Assembly: GCA_036365145.1 (NCBI GenBank) | Contig: JAEOAD010000024.1 | Location: 10,696,501 to 10,760,500, forward strand | Length of the DNA: 64,000 nt | Reading direction: 5' to 3' | From: Orientallactaga sibirica | Lineage: Eukaryota; Chordata; Mammalia; Rodentia; Dipodidae | Shown here: positions 23,611-38,026 of the stretch, piece by piece | Layout: each line of letters starts with the position of its first letter | Numbering within the stretch: position 1 is the stretch's first letter | The notes under the pieces: generated by a model | What the model was told of the DNA's origin: nothing | Database searches by the model: none | What the model saw: the letters and a program-made list of their open reading frames with translations, nothing else | Position numbers and translations under genes: made by a program

Positions 23611-24112
23611 TCATTGTTATATTTTAATGTAAATGAGAAGAGACACAATAAAGATTTACAGGTCTATGATTTCAAACTGATTTGTAAAGGTAATAGAAGA
23701 GGCATATGAATGCTTCCTTCTCAAGCATTTGAAGACATAAGTAGAAATCATATAGGAAATGAGAAGCAGGTTCATTAATTCTACTCCGAATTCAGAATTT
23801 TCTGGTTGTCCTTAGATGAAAAATAATTGGATAAGTTGACAGTGGAAATACAGAGTAACCATGGCGTAATCAAAACAAGGGAGCTCACAAGATTATCCCA
23901 AGTAATAGTTCTTGCTAGCGACAAGTAAAATGGGGTTTGTCATGCTATAATTCATGATTATCTTTTATTTATATAGCATCAGTTTCTTGTTTCATGACTA
24001 ATTCGGAAATGAGGACCCTGTGTTCAGTATCAAAATTGTCTCTATCTTTAATAATTTTATTTTACATCCTGAAGACTGTAAAAAATTTGTTCAGTCTTTC
24101 AGCAAAAATATA
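23611..24112. other. Unannotated intron left of the retrocopy
   Basis: AT-rich; no elements recognised. Base composition changes abruptly at about 24113. Confidence 0.5.
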
Positions 24113-25553
<1,441 letters not shown>

Positions 25554-25602
25554 TAGGCGTAAGGCCGTAGCCTACGAGATCAGCGAGGATGAAGAAAACT
25601 AA

Positions 25603-26153
25603 CTTTTCATCCTCCTTTCATCTTCCTACCTCTGTCACATCACCTTCAGAAGCTCTCTGTTGAATTCCACATTGTGAACTCAACACTAAACCTAAGGACA
25701 GCTACAAGGAAAAGACAAATGGGGCAAGAGGAGCTGAGAATGAGGGAACCAACTGCTCGCGCTATAAGAGACATCAGTCACCCACACCAAGGAGGCTGAC
25801 TACACCTTAGAAGCCTATTCAGCATCCATCTAACCTCCCCAAGGACTTTGCTTTACTGTGTGTTCATGTGATCTTCAAAGGGAAATTGCCATTTTTATTA
25901 ATTTTTTTTTAAAACTTAGTCTTTCAAATATAGTAAGTAGAACTAATTTTTTTTTTTGGCCCCGAAGGAGTGGGCAGAAGAAGGAAGTGTCCTTGAGGCC
26001 TTTTCTTCATGAAACTCTGTAGTATTTGGCTTCTGTTCTGAACCAAAATGGGTTGCCAGGTCCTTAAGTAGCAAGTCATGCTGATAGGTAATTTGGGGGA
26101 ATTATCTTAATTTTGATTTCCTTACCAAAAAAAAAAAAAAAAAAAAAAAAAAA
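25603..26153 (+). other. 3' UTR and poly(A) of the PCYT1A retrocopy
   Basis: Follows the decayed parental stop and ends at a run of 27 A (26127-26153). No AATAAA lies in the 30 nt before the A run, so this could instead be an internal A-rich stretch, with the real 3' end further right. I found no second poly(A) up to 27000. Confidence 0.6.
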
Positions 26154-27846
26154 CCTAAAAGCTGAATTAATCACAAATCCCTTGTCTCACGTATGTCAAC
26201 ATGGCTGTGGAAATAAGCTCTGAGCCTAACCTTTCTTACTCCCTGAGGTGTTTCTTGCTGGACCCAATAGAGTCCATGAAGATACCAATGGAGATGGAAC
26301 CAAACCACATGGTGTCAATTGCAATTTTTCTGTGGCATTCATCTTCTCAGAAAATTCTGTTGCCCAGTTATTTCAGAGCTCTTGCCAAATTTTTAAGTAT
26401 TTTTAAAGGTTATCATAAGTGGTCATCACATTGTATTCAGAAGTGATGTGTTATCCCTTTAAAGAATAAATGATGGCACAAAAGAAGACAGAGAAAAGGT
26501 TCCTTCTAGTCTCTGACATATTAACTCAGGGAACCTCAATACGATATTCAAAAAGTACCTGAAAATGCTTTGATATTAATGTGTAAGACAACATTTGAAA
26601 TCATTGCATGTTGTTTACTATCATTTCAGTAGTAAAGTGTACCTCACACCAAGCTTTTGTTTTTCTCTAACTCTGTCTTAGTTATCTTTAAGTAGCGCTC
26701 TTTCAATTTATCAGTATTTTTGATTCTTTCATTTCACTAAGGGAAGATGGAGAATGAATTTTAATCACTTCATATTTTCAGATTTCCAGCTTTCCTTAGA
26801 TTTACTCTGATCAAAGCCCAACATACTCCTTTTGATCATCATCAGTGAAATCAGTTTCTGTGAAAACATCAAGGTGGATGCATCTTGCAAGTCAATAAGG
26901 GATTAAAATTATTCTCTCACATAATTCTAAGTCCACTGGGCATGGACTTTGTAGAGGTTTTTAAGTTTGAGTAGGAAATGAATTGCTCAAACATCTTTAC
27001 TGTAAAACAGAAACTCCAGGCATAAGGAAAAATATAAGCTTATTAATGTTAAATCATAAAGGTATTAAAAGAATTAGAATGTGTCAAACCTTATGTATAA
27101 AATACACTGGAATATGTAAAAGTAATGCATACATTCCTAATATAAAACAGCTTAAAACAAGGCAATGTATGGCTATTTTCCAATACTTAACAGTTAAGTG
27201 ACAGTACTTTTGATTGTGTTGAGAAAATTCTTGCCATCTGACAACCCCACTTTTAGTTAGTTTACTTTTCAAAACAAAAGTATTATACTACCCACTCTTC
27301 TTTTCTTTACAAAGAACCCTCCTAGACTTGCATAACACTTGAAAGTCATGGCAAGCAGTTACATTAATCGCCTTAATGTATAAATCCATGCTGGGAGATA
27401 ATTGCTTAAAGTGGTATTTGCCACTGTGAGTGGTAATTTAGTACTTTCTTAACATGAGAAGTGGTTGCATTCTCAACACACTGCACATAATGTCTGTCAG
27501 TTCAGCAATCCACCTTGTTTTTCCTTAGTAATATTGGATTAATATTTTTATTAAGCTTCAGTGTTACATGTATTTTTCATTAGCAAAATAGAGTGAATAG
27601 AATATCTTCAAAGTATGCAGAGGAAGTTGCAGATACTGGGGATTATACTGCTTGCACAGGATTGGAAATGAAACACAAGAGAGCCCTTTCTTAGCTGATA
27701 GAATCACAAACTCATCCTTAACCTATGGTCAAGTGCAAGTGGTAGGACAGGATACAGGGGGTGGAAGCATGTGTGGGGAGGGACAGGGAAAGTGCAGGAA
27801 TTCACAATTATAAAGACAGCATAAATTAGTAAATGTCTTAAATTGA
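26154..27846. other. Unannotated intron right of the retrocopy
   Basis: About 1.7 kb without recognised repeats. Part of it could still be parental PCYT1A 3' UTR if the A run at 26127 is internal. Confidence 0.4.
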
Positions 27847-27871
27847 AAGAGAGAGAGAGAGAGAGAGAGAG
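27847..27871. repeat. (GA)n microsatellite
   Basis: About 12 GA units in an otherwise mixed sequence. Confidence 0.93.
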
Positions 27872-28187
27872 TTTATTTAGGGGGAAGTACTCTGCTAAGT
27901 TGGAAAAAGCTTTACAATGAAACCATAGGCTGTTGCAGGTGAATCCCAGTGCCAGAATTGTGTCACCCTCTGCACTGAGCTATTTTTCAGAGAGGAACAC
28001 TAGTCCCCCCGCCGCCAAACAATGACTGACATGAAAGCCATCTTCCTGTCAGCTAACTGTCATGATGCCAGAAACCCTTGTGTGAATTGCTGGGGGATAA
28101 AAGTCACCATTAGTATTAACAAGCAATCGATCTTGCAAGCTACAGGCATGATGTATCCACCAATGGTGGCACATAAGTTATGGGAGT

Positions 28188-28552
28188 GTGGTGGTTTGAT
28201 AGTACATGTCATCAATAGCCTCAGATATTTCTGATTAAACTTCCTGCTTTATTGATTAAACTTTCTGCTTTGTTTTCAGCAGGTAGAGACCTGCTGGAGC
28301 TAGTGTGTTACTGGAGTGGATCATGTGTTACTGGAGGTGAATCGTGTATTTAGCCTACTGTGCTTTCAACCTAGCTCCTTTTTTTTTTTTTGTTTGTTTG
28401 TTTGTTTTTATCTCTTTGCTGTGCATGTATGTGTATGTGATCCATGATGAAGCTTCTCCTGGATTTGGTGAGCCTGAAATAAAACCTTTCCTCCCATAAG
28501 CTGCTTCTGTTTAGTGTTGTCCCAGCAATGAGAAGGTAACTGTGATGGGGGT
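28188..28552 (+). mobile_element. Rodent interspersed repeat ('aataaaacctttcctccc' family)
   Basis: Begins 'gtgtggtggtttgatagtac' and ends with 'gaaataaaacctttcctccc' and 'agcaatgagaaggtaactgt'. An internal GTTT run lies at 28391-28410. Confidence 0.7.
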
Positions 28553-28559
28553 AATACAT

Positions 28560-29155
28560 TGGATATAAGTCCCATATGGTGGGGGGGGGGATTTATGCCT
28601 GGTACTGAGACCCAAGTCAAAAGCTTTGTCTTGAAAGGTCATAAAGGGAAGCTAAATGTAGAAGGCATGCCCATCAAAGAGTTTTAAAGTTCTGTATATT
28701 TATCTCTATTCTAGCTTTCAGGACTCAGAAAGCATTACTGAGGAAGTGACAGATCAAATATAAGTGTTGCACTCATGGCCAGCCAGTGAACCATCTTGAG
28801 GACAGAGTGGTAGAAAAAAAAAAAAAATGAAGAGACGCAAGATGTATCAAAGCAGAAAAATAAGAGGTTGCTGGGAGCTCAACACTGAAGTCACTTCAAA
28901 TATGCTCTTCATTATAGAAGAGAGGGTAGAAAGAACATCCACAAGTGGGGTAGGTGTACTGGAACATTTTCCTCCTCATAGGAACTGAGTGATGCTGTCA
29001 TGACACCTCAGGGACTACTGATAACCCATTGAAGAAGGCCCTCAGAGGAAAGCAACAAGGGAGAGGGGACATAAGAAGATAACCTGACGGGAATATGACC
29101 AATTTTCAACATGTTTGTATATTAAAGTTCCCAGTAAAATTTAAATAAAAAAACG
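28560..29155 (+). mobile_element. L1 3' UTR-type fragment
   Basis: Shares blocks with 48300-48835 ('ggtactgagaccc', 'tgtcttgaaaggtcata') and with 62340-62660 ('ggagctcaacactgaag', 'cccattgaagaaggccctc'). A run of ten G lies at 28581-28590. Ends in an A-rich tail. Confidence 0.65.
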
Positions 29156-29539
29156 AACTTTGAAAATTATTTTGTTTTTAACCTATGCTTTGCATTTCAA
29201 GTTATGATCATCTATTGAAAAGTAAGACCATCCACATAGGTCAAGAGCTTAAGATTTATGATTTACACACTGAATTGTAGTTTATTACATATAGTAGTTT
29301 ATATAAATAAACATGTGTTTATAATTTAGTTAGGATCTGTGAAATTGAAAGTGCTACTTCTTGGTTAATGCTATTTGTATTATTTAGCCTCTGTTACAGT
29401 TTTGCTCTACTTTAGAAAACAAAGATTTATCATTGGATCACAAATAGGGATTTCAGCAAAGTTAATTCATCACTTTCATCATGATACATTGTCATATGTA
29501 AAGGCCATAACCTCTAGGGATTAAGAAAAACAATTTGGA

Positions 29540-29932
29540 AATAATTTTGTGTGTCTATATGCATGTGTGTTATATGCATGTTCATATGTTTATGAATAAA
29601 CATGCATGAGGGGATGCACATGAATGTGTGTGCACATGAGTGTGGTGGCCAGTGGACTAATTTGGGTGCCATCCTTAGTAATGCAACTCACTTCTTTTTT
29701 TTTTTTTTTTTTTTTTTTCCAAAGAGTTTTTCATTAACCAAAGATCACCAATTCATCTACACTGCCTAGCCAGCAAGATTTAGGGGTCCAACAATCTCTG
29801 CTTCCCTGGTGGTGGGATCGTAGTTGTGTGTTGTCAGGCTTAGATTTGTATGTGGATTGTAGGTGATCAAACTCAGATGCTCATGCTTGCAAGGCATGCA
29901 TTTTACGCAAGGGGCCATTTTCCAGCCTCCTA
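29540..29932 (-). mobile_element. B4-like/GT-rich rodent repeat
   Basis: GT/CA-rich left part, 'ggtgccatccttagtaatgc', a T run at 29694-29718, 'atcaccaattcatctacact', and 'gatgctcatgcttgcaaggc' ending 'ccagcctcc'. Antisense tRNA-like end. Confidence 0.6.
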
Positions 29933-30567
29933 GGAATAATTCTTAATGTAAAGACATTATTTTACCAGTATCAGGTACCTATATTTCAAAATTACATGAG
30001 TTGAAAATATTAGAAATACTTTTTAAGGGAAACAAATTGGATAATATGATATTTATAAGGAAGTTGTTTACATTAATAACTGTGTATATTGTAGTTATAA
30101 ATTACTTGAGCATTCATGTATTATGTGACATATACGGAAACATATCATCTTACCCAGATGATATTAGTGAACATATGTTAAATAAGATATTGATATTTGA
30201 AAGCGAGAGACTGTCAATTATTGTAGTTAAGCACTAGTGAAGAAGCCTAAACACATTACTTCCTGGTCATAGATGAGTTGTTAACATGAAAGTGAGATCA
30301 AAATCTCAGAAGCTTCACAGTTATTCATAGGATCTCAGGTCTCACATACCCTCGCTTGGGTACTTAACAGCTTTAGACATGTCACATTGAGACAGAATAT
30401 TTAGTTCTGAGATGTCTGATGCTATCTATAATTCAAATGGGATACCAGAATTGACAGCATTATTTTATAGTCCCCGCTCTCATCTTCAGGTAGAAATGGG
30501 TAAATCTGGTAAAACAATAAATGAACTTTGAGGTTATTGAGATTTTATTTCTCTTTGCTTTGCTTGG

Positions 30568-30928
30568 TGTAGCAGACAGCTTCAGGTTCACTGAGATGAA
30601 CTTCCAGATCAGGCACAGTTATAGAGGAAGGGATTTATTGAAGCTTACAGATCCAGGGAAGTTCCATAATGGGAGAAGAAGCTGGCCTGCCTTCACAGGA
30701 CCAAACACAGAAAGCAAAGCCACAAGCCAAAAGCCACACAGCACAGCACACCTCAGGAACTCCAGCTAGGCACACTTTGCATGTCTTTAGATTGAAATCT
30801 CAAACCCACAACCACACCATAAGCTTCACCGGGAGACACTGCCTCCAGCAAGGGGGCTGCAGATGCAAACTACAAACTAATAGAATACTGAATATATTGG
30901 GGGATATCTATTCAAACTACCACACTTG
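30568..30928 (+). mobile_element. Rodent interspersed repeat ('tttattgaagcttacag' variant)
   Basis: 'tgtagcagacagcttcaggt', 'tttattgaagcttacagatc', 'ttccataatgggagaagaag', ending 'attcaaactaccacac'. Very similar to 15712 and 52915, which suggests recent spread of this subfamily. Confidence 0.82.
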
Positions 30929-30965
30929 GTCTTGACATGAAGTCATGTTTAAAAACAGAGAGCCA

Positions 30966-31137
30966 AGCTAGGCGTGGTGGCGCTCGCTTTTAATCCTAGC
31001 ACTCAGGAGGGAGGAGGAGGATCACCATGAGTTCGAAGCCACCCTGAGACTACATAGTGCATCCCAGGTCAGCTTGGGCTAGAGCGAGACCCTACCTCAA
31101 AAACAAACAAAAAAAAAAACAAACAAAAAAACAAAAG
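30966..31137 (+). mobile_element. B1 SINE
   Basis: 'ctaggcgtggtggcgctcgc' through 'gctagagcgagaccctacct' to a mixed A/C tail; several CpGs retained. Confidence 0.92.
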
Positions 31138-31687
31138 CCAAAAATACTTAAGAAAATGATTAAATTTTCACCAACCAAATTCAAATTCAATTTCACTGCC
31201 TTACCTAGTTAGATAATTGTCTATTTGTGGTGAATAACAGATAATTGATAACTTAATTTAATTTTTTCATTAATAGTAGACTTATTGTCTTTTTCTGATA
31301 GCAATGGGTTGGTTTGTGTATTTGTTTGATTCTATGCATGAAACTTTTAGTATAATATGATATAACTTAACATTTCACAATCTATATTATTGCTATGTCC
31401 TGTGGTAGAACATATACCAATTAAATATTAAATTTAGATGGTGGAAGCTTATAGTTTTCAGAACACTTACAGAGGTGTTAATTTGTTATATTCTTAGAAA
31501 TCATGAGAAAAAAATTCAGTAGTATTTGCTCTTTTGGACAGGGCAGAAACTGGTAAGGAAAGTTTCAGTATTTTGACAAATCTAATTGATTTGAAGAAAA
31601 TAACATCTAAACAATCAATTAGCAGTATGGTAACAGACAAACACAAACGTGCTGACCGAAATCAGCAAGCATAGCTGAGTTAGAAAC

Positions 31688-31802
31688 AGGGTGCGGTGTC
31701 TCACTCCTATAAGCCCAACGGTGGGGAAGGTGAGACAGAAAACTAGCCAGGAGTCTGAAGTCAGTCTGGGCTACAGGGACTCTGCTTCAAAAACAAAACA
31801 AA
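31688..31802 (+). mobile_element. Old B1 SINE
   Basis: 'cagggtgcggtgtctcactc', 'tctgggctacagggactctg' and an A-rich tail; strongly diverged. Confidence 0.65.
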
Positions 31803-32120
31803 GAAACAACAAGGAAAATAAGGGAGTTGGATAGTCTATGCTGTGGGCAACAGGTAAGAGATAGAAACCAAGAAGAAACTAACAAGGACAGAGTATAAGA
31901 AGATTTATCTCTTTTTGACCATTACCATAATTAATACACCAGACCTGTTTTACCACAAACAGCAAGTTTATCTTTGGTTAAACTAAACAAATAGGAAACA
32001 TCCCTTTCTTACGTTCCAGAATGTTCTATACTTGACTTCTTATAACTTGGGTAATATCAGTAGTTTCCCCAAAGAACAAAGGTCAGATCCAAACCTGAAA
32101 CAATAGTATAGAAGCCTTTC

Positions 32121-32121
<1 letters not shown>

Positions 32122-32167
<46 letters not shown>
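32122..32167. repeat. (TG)n microsatellite
   Basis: About 23 TG units, followed by TTGTG variants to 32190. Confidence 0.97.
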
Positions 32168-32168
<1 letters not shown>

Positions 32169-32190
32169 GTGTTGTTGTGTTGTGTTGTGT

Positions 32191-34085
32191 TTTTATGACT
32201 TCTATGATTCAGAGTCGCCAAACACTGAATGCGCTTCCTCTACCTAGAATGTTCCATTCTCCAGAGTACATGGAAAATATTTTCTTTTCCAAGACCAAGT
32301 ACACATCACCTCCTTTTATAAATGCATCCCTAATTCTCAAAGTATCAGTTACCCCGCCCTTTCTAACACTCTTGTACAATTAAACACACTTACTTATTTC
32401 TGTCTCTGTCGCCCCCTGGTGGCGCATTATTAACTCATTTTTACGTACCTTTGACCCCGAGCTTTCAGGCATTGGTAGTGGTGAATGAGTAATACAGTCA
32501 AGCACATTATTAACTACCATATGTATGCAGAGGGTTATTTGCTTTAACTTTATTCTTCACATACATATTTTCATGACAATAAACGATTATTGATCATATT
32601 TTTATCGATAGCATCACATAATTTGGATGCTTTTCCTCTGAAGTACTCCAGGATTTAAAGCACCATGTACACCTATGTGATGAGAAAATAGTAACTATTT
32701 AAACATGTGAAACAAAGAGACTTTGTTGCACAAGGGATAGTATTGGAATAAAATAGATTTTACAATAAAAGTTACTTTAGTATTACCAGTTCCACAGTTA
32801 AAATTTATGATTCTTTAAATGGATTAAAAGAAAAAGGAAGCACATTATATACTGTGATTTTCAACAGTAACCATTTCTCCACTAACTAAAGCAACCGTAA
32901 GACACCTCAGAAGCAGACGTACACAGGGAAAAGAGTGCTGAGTTCTCATGACTTACACTTCCATATCCATGACCGCCAGCAAGTAGCTCAGGAGACTAAA
33001 CTGCTTATCTCCACATCACCATGAAAAATATGGTCATAGTTCTTCAGTAGACCCTCCCTTAGCAAGCAAGAGACTGGGGAATGAGACCTTTTAGAAGTGA
33101 CAGAGCTAATAAGGATTTGGAACACTGGACTCACTAAAGCACATGATTGGCAAGCAGGGAGTTGTTGCTAATTTTTTTAAATAGCACATTTAAATTGTTC
33201 TGCCAACATATGAATGAAAGCCTGAGAGTTAGATGATATAAGTTATACAAATAAATTATTTTTTCTCTTGTAACCGTGTAACTTAAAATGACAAATACTC
33301 ATAGACAGGAGGGTGTATTTAATTAATTGAGGCCATGGATATTTTTTCACATTCTTACTATTATAGAGGCACTGTCCTGCAATACAAACATGAATATAAT
33401 TCATTTCTAGAATTTAAAGTACGATAATTTCCGAAGATAAAACAATACATATACAAGGAAATAAGGGAAATCGTCATCATGGCGTGCATATGTGACTGTT
33501 AGTAGAGGTATAGGCACTATCCAAAATTAAGATATGCTTGACCAGTTACTTTATTGTAAAGAAATAAATGCAGCAGAAGAATATTGCTTAACCTTGGTAA
33601 CATATGAAATAAATGATAGCCTATTTCAAGACAATAAGTACATTCATAGGAATTAAAGAAGAATATCAAATAGAATTAAAAGTAATATTTCTTGAAAACA
33701 TGCCTTGGAAAGCAATGTTGTTTTCTGAAAACATCTCTCTTGTAAGCTATTTATGCTTCTATCTCTCCATGCATCTTTATATGTAACTCTGTCTCTACTC
33801 ATCCATTCCTATGTCCATCTTGTGTTTCATTCTCTCCATGAATTCAAATAACAATATTACCACAGAATTTTCTTTAACCTGCCAACAAAACTGGATAACC
33901 TTTGTGATTTTCACCTTCAAATTCATTCAGAATTTAGGATAACATCTCACCATCTGAACTCTTGAAACACCCTTTACATGGTATATCTGCTTCCAATCCT
34001 TTATATAGGTGATCAGTATATTTTTCATTTTTCTCTTCTTCTTTCATTTTACACTATTTCCTATCCCTTTCATTGCCTGTGATAC
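32191..34085. other. Unannotated intron around the CTCF-like motif
   Basis: About 1.9 kb without recognised SINEs or L1, unusually clean for this window. It contains the CTCF-like motif at 32410-32424. Confidence 0.5.
32410..32424 (-). promoter_or_regulatory. CTCF-like binding motif
   Basis: The plus strand reads CGCCCCCTGGTGGCG; the minus strand therefore reads CGCCACCAGGGGGCG, which matches the core CTCF consensus (CCACCAGGGGGCGC type) almost perfectly. It sits in otherwise AT-rich, non-repeat intron and I do not see a SINE around it. Occupancy cannot be judged from sequence. Confidence 0.55.
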
Positions 34086-34291
34086 TTTTTATTTTTGTTT
34101 ATTTATTTGAGAGAGTGAGGCAGAGAAATAAAGAGGAGAGAATGGGTGCACCAGGACCTCCAGCTGTTGCACATGAACTCTAGATTCATGCACCACCATG
34201 AGCATCTGTCTTAAGTGAGTCCTGGGAAAAACCTGGGTCCTTTTGCTTTATCCAACAAACACCATAACTGTTAACCCATCTCTCCAGCTCT
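34086..34291 (-). mobile_element. B2-like SINE (diverged)
   Basis: 'atttatttgagagagtgagg', 'gggtgcaccaggacctccag', ending 'cccatctctccagctc'. Confidence 0.85.
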
Positions 34292-34881
34292 TCATTTCCT
34301 TTAGAGATTAAATTTTCTGGAAATTCATCACCTGGCTCCTTAGAAAACCTGTTTCTGCTGTTTCTAGGGAATGTCAAATATAAGAAAAAGGTTGAAGTAT
34401 AAGAAAGAAAGTAAAATATATCTTTTCAATTCCCAGCACGATGTGGCCATAGTGATTGCACTTTGGGACTTTACAATAGACAGCTGTGTTGGTCTCTCTG
34501 GGCTTTGGAAGGTCTTCTTCCACAGAAAATTTAGAGAGTGTCTTTCAGTCTTCAAGTTTTCTTAACCCTGAATAAAACTCTGTAAATAGAGCCACTCTTG
34601 TGATATCTTAAACAACATTTTTTCAAATTCTTTTTGGGATGTAGATTGTGGATATTGTACTTCCACATAGTTTCTTTCAAATATAATGCCTGGAAAGATC
34701 TTTCAAGTTGTGATTGTTTTCGATTTTTGAGTATATTTCAGTGTTACTCAAAGTCAAGGAAAAAATTAAGCATGTCTATTCTCTAGCTAAAGTTTTCTAG
34801 GAAAATTCTTCGTAAGTTGAAATAACATCTTATGTTCCCATGATAAGATGGATGCTCTGTATTATCAAATTCATTATCTTC
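34292..34881. other. Unannotated intron
   Basis: Two overlapping opposite-strand frames of about 63 codons (34364-34565) have no recognisable features. Confidence 0.4.
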
Positions 34882-34925
34882 TTGTTGTTGTTGTTGTTGT
34901 TGAGTTTTTTTTTTTTTTTTTTTTT

Positions 34926-34961
<36 letters not shown>

Positions 34962-35146
34962 GGCATGTCAGTAGCCTCTCAGCCACTGTGAAAGAACTCC
35001 AGGCATGTGAACCTCCTTGTGGGCAAGTGCAGCATTGTACCCTTGCATTACTTTGTGTCTGGCTAAATGTGGGACTTGGAGTATCCATCTGGAGTTCTTA
35101 GGCTTAGCAGGCAGGTGCCTTAACCACTAAGCTATCACTCCAGCCC
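34882..35146 (-). mobile_element. Long-form B2-like SINE with (TTG)n at its tail
   Basis: (TTG)7 at 34882-34902, T run, (GA)n, then the long-form body ('tgtgggcaagtgcagcattg') ending 'catcactccagccc'. Confidence 0.9.
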
Positions 35147-35862
35147 TATCTTTTTGTTTTTATCTTCTACATTATTGCTAATGCATCCCAAGAACTCTGG
35201 ATAACTTGGCCTATATGCTTTTATTCAAATATGTCAATACAGCTTCATCTTTGGTTTTTACATATGTTATTCTCTATATACTTTTGCCAGAAATCCATTC
35301 GATTTTTCCCTTCATGTCTCTGCTCAGTCATTTTCTAAACAGACGTTTCCTGACCAGACAGCCTACATTGTCAACTTTATCAGATAGCCCCTAATGCTAT
35401 TAGAGTCCATTAAAGACATACATGAGTGGAAGGTGATGTTCCTATTGACAATATGGGGAAGAGTGAATTAGACAAAATATAGAAAGCACCTTTTGTAAGT
35501 AGAGATTAACCCTGAAAGAATTCATCATTTTTCCTTACCAGTAATGTGACATATTCAATTTTTATCAGCAAAATAGTTGGAAAATGAGAAGTCTAGTTAT
35601 ACAAGTGTAATTTTTCTTCTTTCAAAAAATGAACAAATTTATCTGCCCATCTCTGGCCAATGTGACACACAATTTTTAGCAGAGATTTAAGGATGAATGT
35701 CTTTAAAACAGTACTCAAACATTGGGAGTCCAAAGTCTTGGCTGACTTCTCACCATAATTTTGTCAATCTTAAAGAAAAAGAGAAACCCACTCAAATTCA
35801 TGATTTTAATTATTTCATACATAACATTATAATGCCGTCTTAGCATGCTTCAAACTTTGATA
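35147..35862. other. Unannotated intron
   Basis: No recognised element in about 700 nt. Confidence 0.45.
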
Positions 35863-35878
35863 TTAACATAGTATTTTA

Positions 35879-35895
35879 TTTTATTTTCTAATTTG

Positions 35896-35939
<44 letters not shown>

Positions 35940-36097
35940 GGTGCACCAGGGCCTCTCAGCTGCTGTGAACGAACTCCAGACATGTGCATGCCCTTGTGTG
36001 ACATTGGGTCTGGCTAAATGTGGGACCTGGAAATTTGAATGGGCATTACTAGGCTTTACAGCAAGGTGCTTTAACCACCAAGCCATCTCTCCAGCTC
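35879..36097 (-). mobile_element. B2-like SINE with perfect target-site duplication
   Basis: (GA)n then 'gggcctctcagctgctgtga', ending 'ccatctctccagctc'. Flanking 16-mers TTAACATAGTATTTTA at 35863-35878 and 36098-36113 are identical. Confidence 0.96.
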
Positions 36098-36117
36098 TTA
36101 ACATAGTATTTTAAAAG

Positions 36118-36520
36118 CTGGTGAGACGCATAGAAAGATTGTTCGTTGTTAAAGAGCACTTCCTGTGCAAGCATGAGGGCCTGGAGATATCTGAGAAATT
36201 GCTCAAGTTTGATACTCAAGACTCTCTCACAGAACTATGTTGGCCACACACCTATTACATTATCCCTGTAGACTGCAGGGTGGGAGTGGGGAGGAGCTCT
36301 GAAACTAGTAAATTTCTAGCTCAAAAAAGAATGGGTGGAAGAGTCATGGAGATATACACTGGAAGTTAAGCTCCAGCAACCACAGTCAAGTGCAAGCTGC
36401 CAGAGGCAAACATGTAGGCTATTGTATGGGTACATACACATGTATGAACAATACATACACAGACAACACATCACATAAGTATAAGCATAAGCAAAAATGA
36501 ATAAATAAATAGCCTTTAAA
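36118..36520 (+). mobile_element. B4-like composite repeat (old)
   Basis: Head 'gctggtgagacgcatagaaa', middle 'ccctgtagactgcagggtgg', CA-rich end and AAATAAATAAATAG tail. Strongly diverged. Confidence 0.5.
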
Positions 36521-37720
36521 GAGATTTTCTATATGTATTTCTAGGATAGAATATAGGTTTGAATTCAACTTTTACTGATTCTATTTAAGGAGGATGAGGT
36601 GATATATAAGAAAAGTACATGCATTTTTGTCAGATTCATTGACATCTTTCCGTTTCTATGATTTTAAGTAGCATTTGGCTTTAGAATTATAATGTTAATG
36701 AAGAACTTACTAATTTTAATTAATGCAAATTATTGAGATTTGGCTTGATATAAACTAATTTTTCTTTTGTCCTATTCATAGTCCAGAAAATAATAAACTG
36801 TAGTCATTTTCTTATATTTCCTGTATTGTCTCTTCACCATAGTGAGTTCTGATCCCAGCACACATGCCAGAGGGATATTTGACCCATCAAGGACAAGAAG
36901 TCATATATTACTTGTTCTTGTTTTAAGCATGATAGAAACTAGCAATATTATCCTTGTTTCTGCTCTAAAATTTTGCATATAGATTACCAGCTAAAAGCAA
37001 AATCACTTCAAAGAGAACATATACATGATATTACTTTTCAAATACCTAATGTCCACATTATCTAGTAAGAAAGTTCATTTATTCTCATCTTTATTACATT
37101 CCTCTAATCTCTTCATTTCTGTGTTTCCTGTTTATGATTTTATAGATGAAATTCTTTTCATATCTTTATATATTTTAATGCTTTAATTGATAGCATAATG
37201 CAAAATTATCACTTTAAAAAGTACCTTCAGTAATTTTCCAATGATATATAAAATATAAATATATGAAATTATCTGCATATAGTATATATAATTTTATGTA
37301 GTATGCATTAACTGTTTCATATATTTTATAAAAGTATGTATCATACTTTATATACAAATCATGAATTCATGTTTCATCAACTTAACATCTTGTCCTGACC
37401 TAAAAGAACAAAAATAGATAACTGAAGATGATCAGAAATATTTTGTTATGTTAGTCCTAGCATATTTGCATTTTACTTATAATAGGTATTTTTTAAAGTA
37501 CAACATTCTTAAGTAATTAAACTTCACTGTGAACAATCTTTGAGTCATACATTTTAATTTGGCATGGGGACAATTAATTTCATTTTCTTCATTGAAATGT
37601 AAAATGTAGAAATGAGGCAGATCAAAAACAAAATCATGAACTTGAGATTCCTAGATACCAGTTCAATACAATGTATAGAACTTATGGTTATGAGAAATGT
37701 TTGCTAGGACATGTGTTAGT
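36521..37720. other. Unannotated AT-rich intron
   Basis: About 1.2 kb, very AT-rich between 37180 and 37380; no element recognised. Confidence 0.5.
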
Positions 37721-37732
37721 TAAATATTCTTT

Positions 37733-37785
37733 TTAATGATATTTTTATTTATTTATTTATTTATTAGAGAGAGATAAAGAAATAG

Positions 37786-37860
<75 letters not shown>

Positions 37861-38013
37861 AGAGAGACAGAGAGAATTCCAGCCACTGTAAATGAACTCA
37901 AGATGCATGTTCCGCCTTGTACACCTGGCTTACATGGGTACTGGGGAGTTGAATTTGGGTCCTTTGGCTTTGCAGGCAAGCGCCTTAACCTCTAAGCCAT
38001 ATCTCCAGCCCCA
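37733..38013 (-). mobile_element. B2-like SINE with expanded (TA)n(GA)n
   Basis: Contains TA units 37791-37823 and GA units 37824-37870 inside the tail region. Flanking TTAAATATTCTTT at about 37720-37732 and 38014-38026. Confidence 0.92.
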
Positions 38014-38026
38014 TTAAATATTCTTT

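Noticed and set aside
28581..28590. Run of ten G as a G-quadruplex
   Set aside because: A single G run without further tracts nearby cannot form an intramolecular quadruplex.
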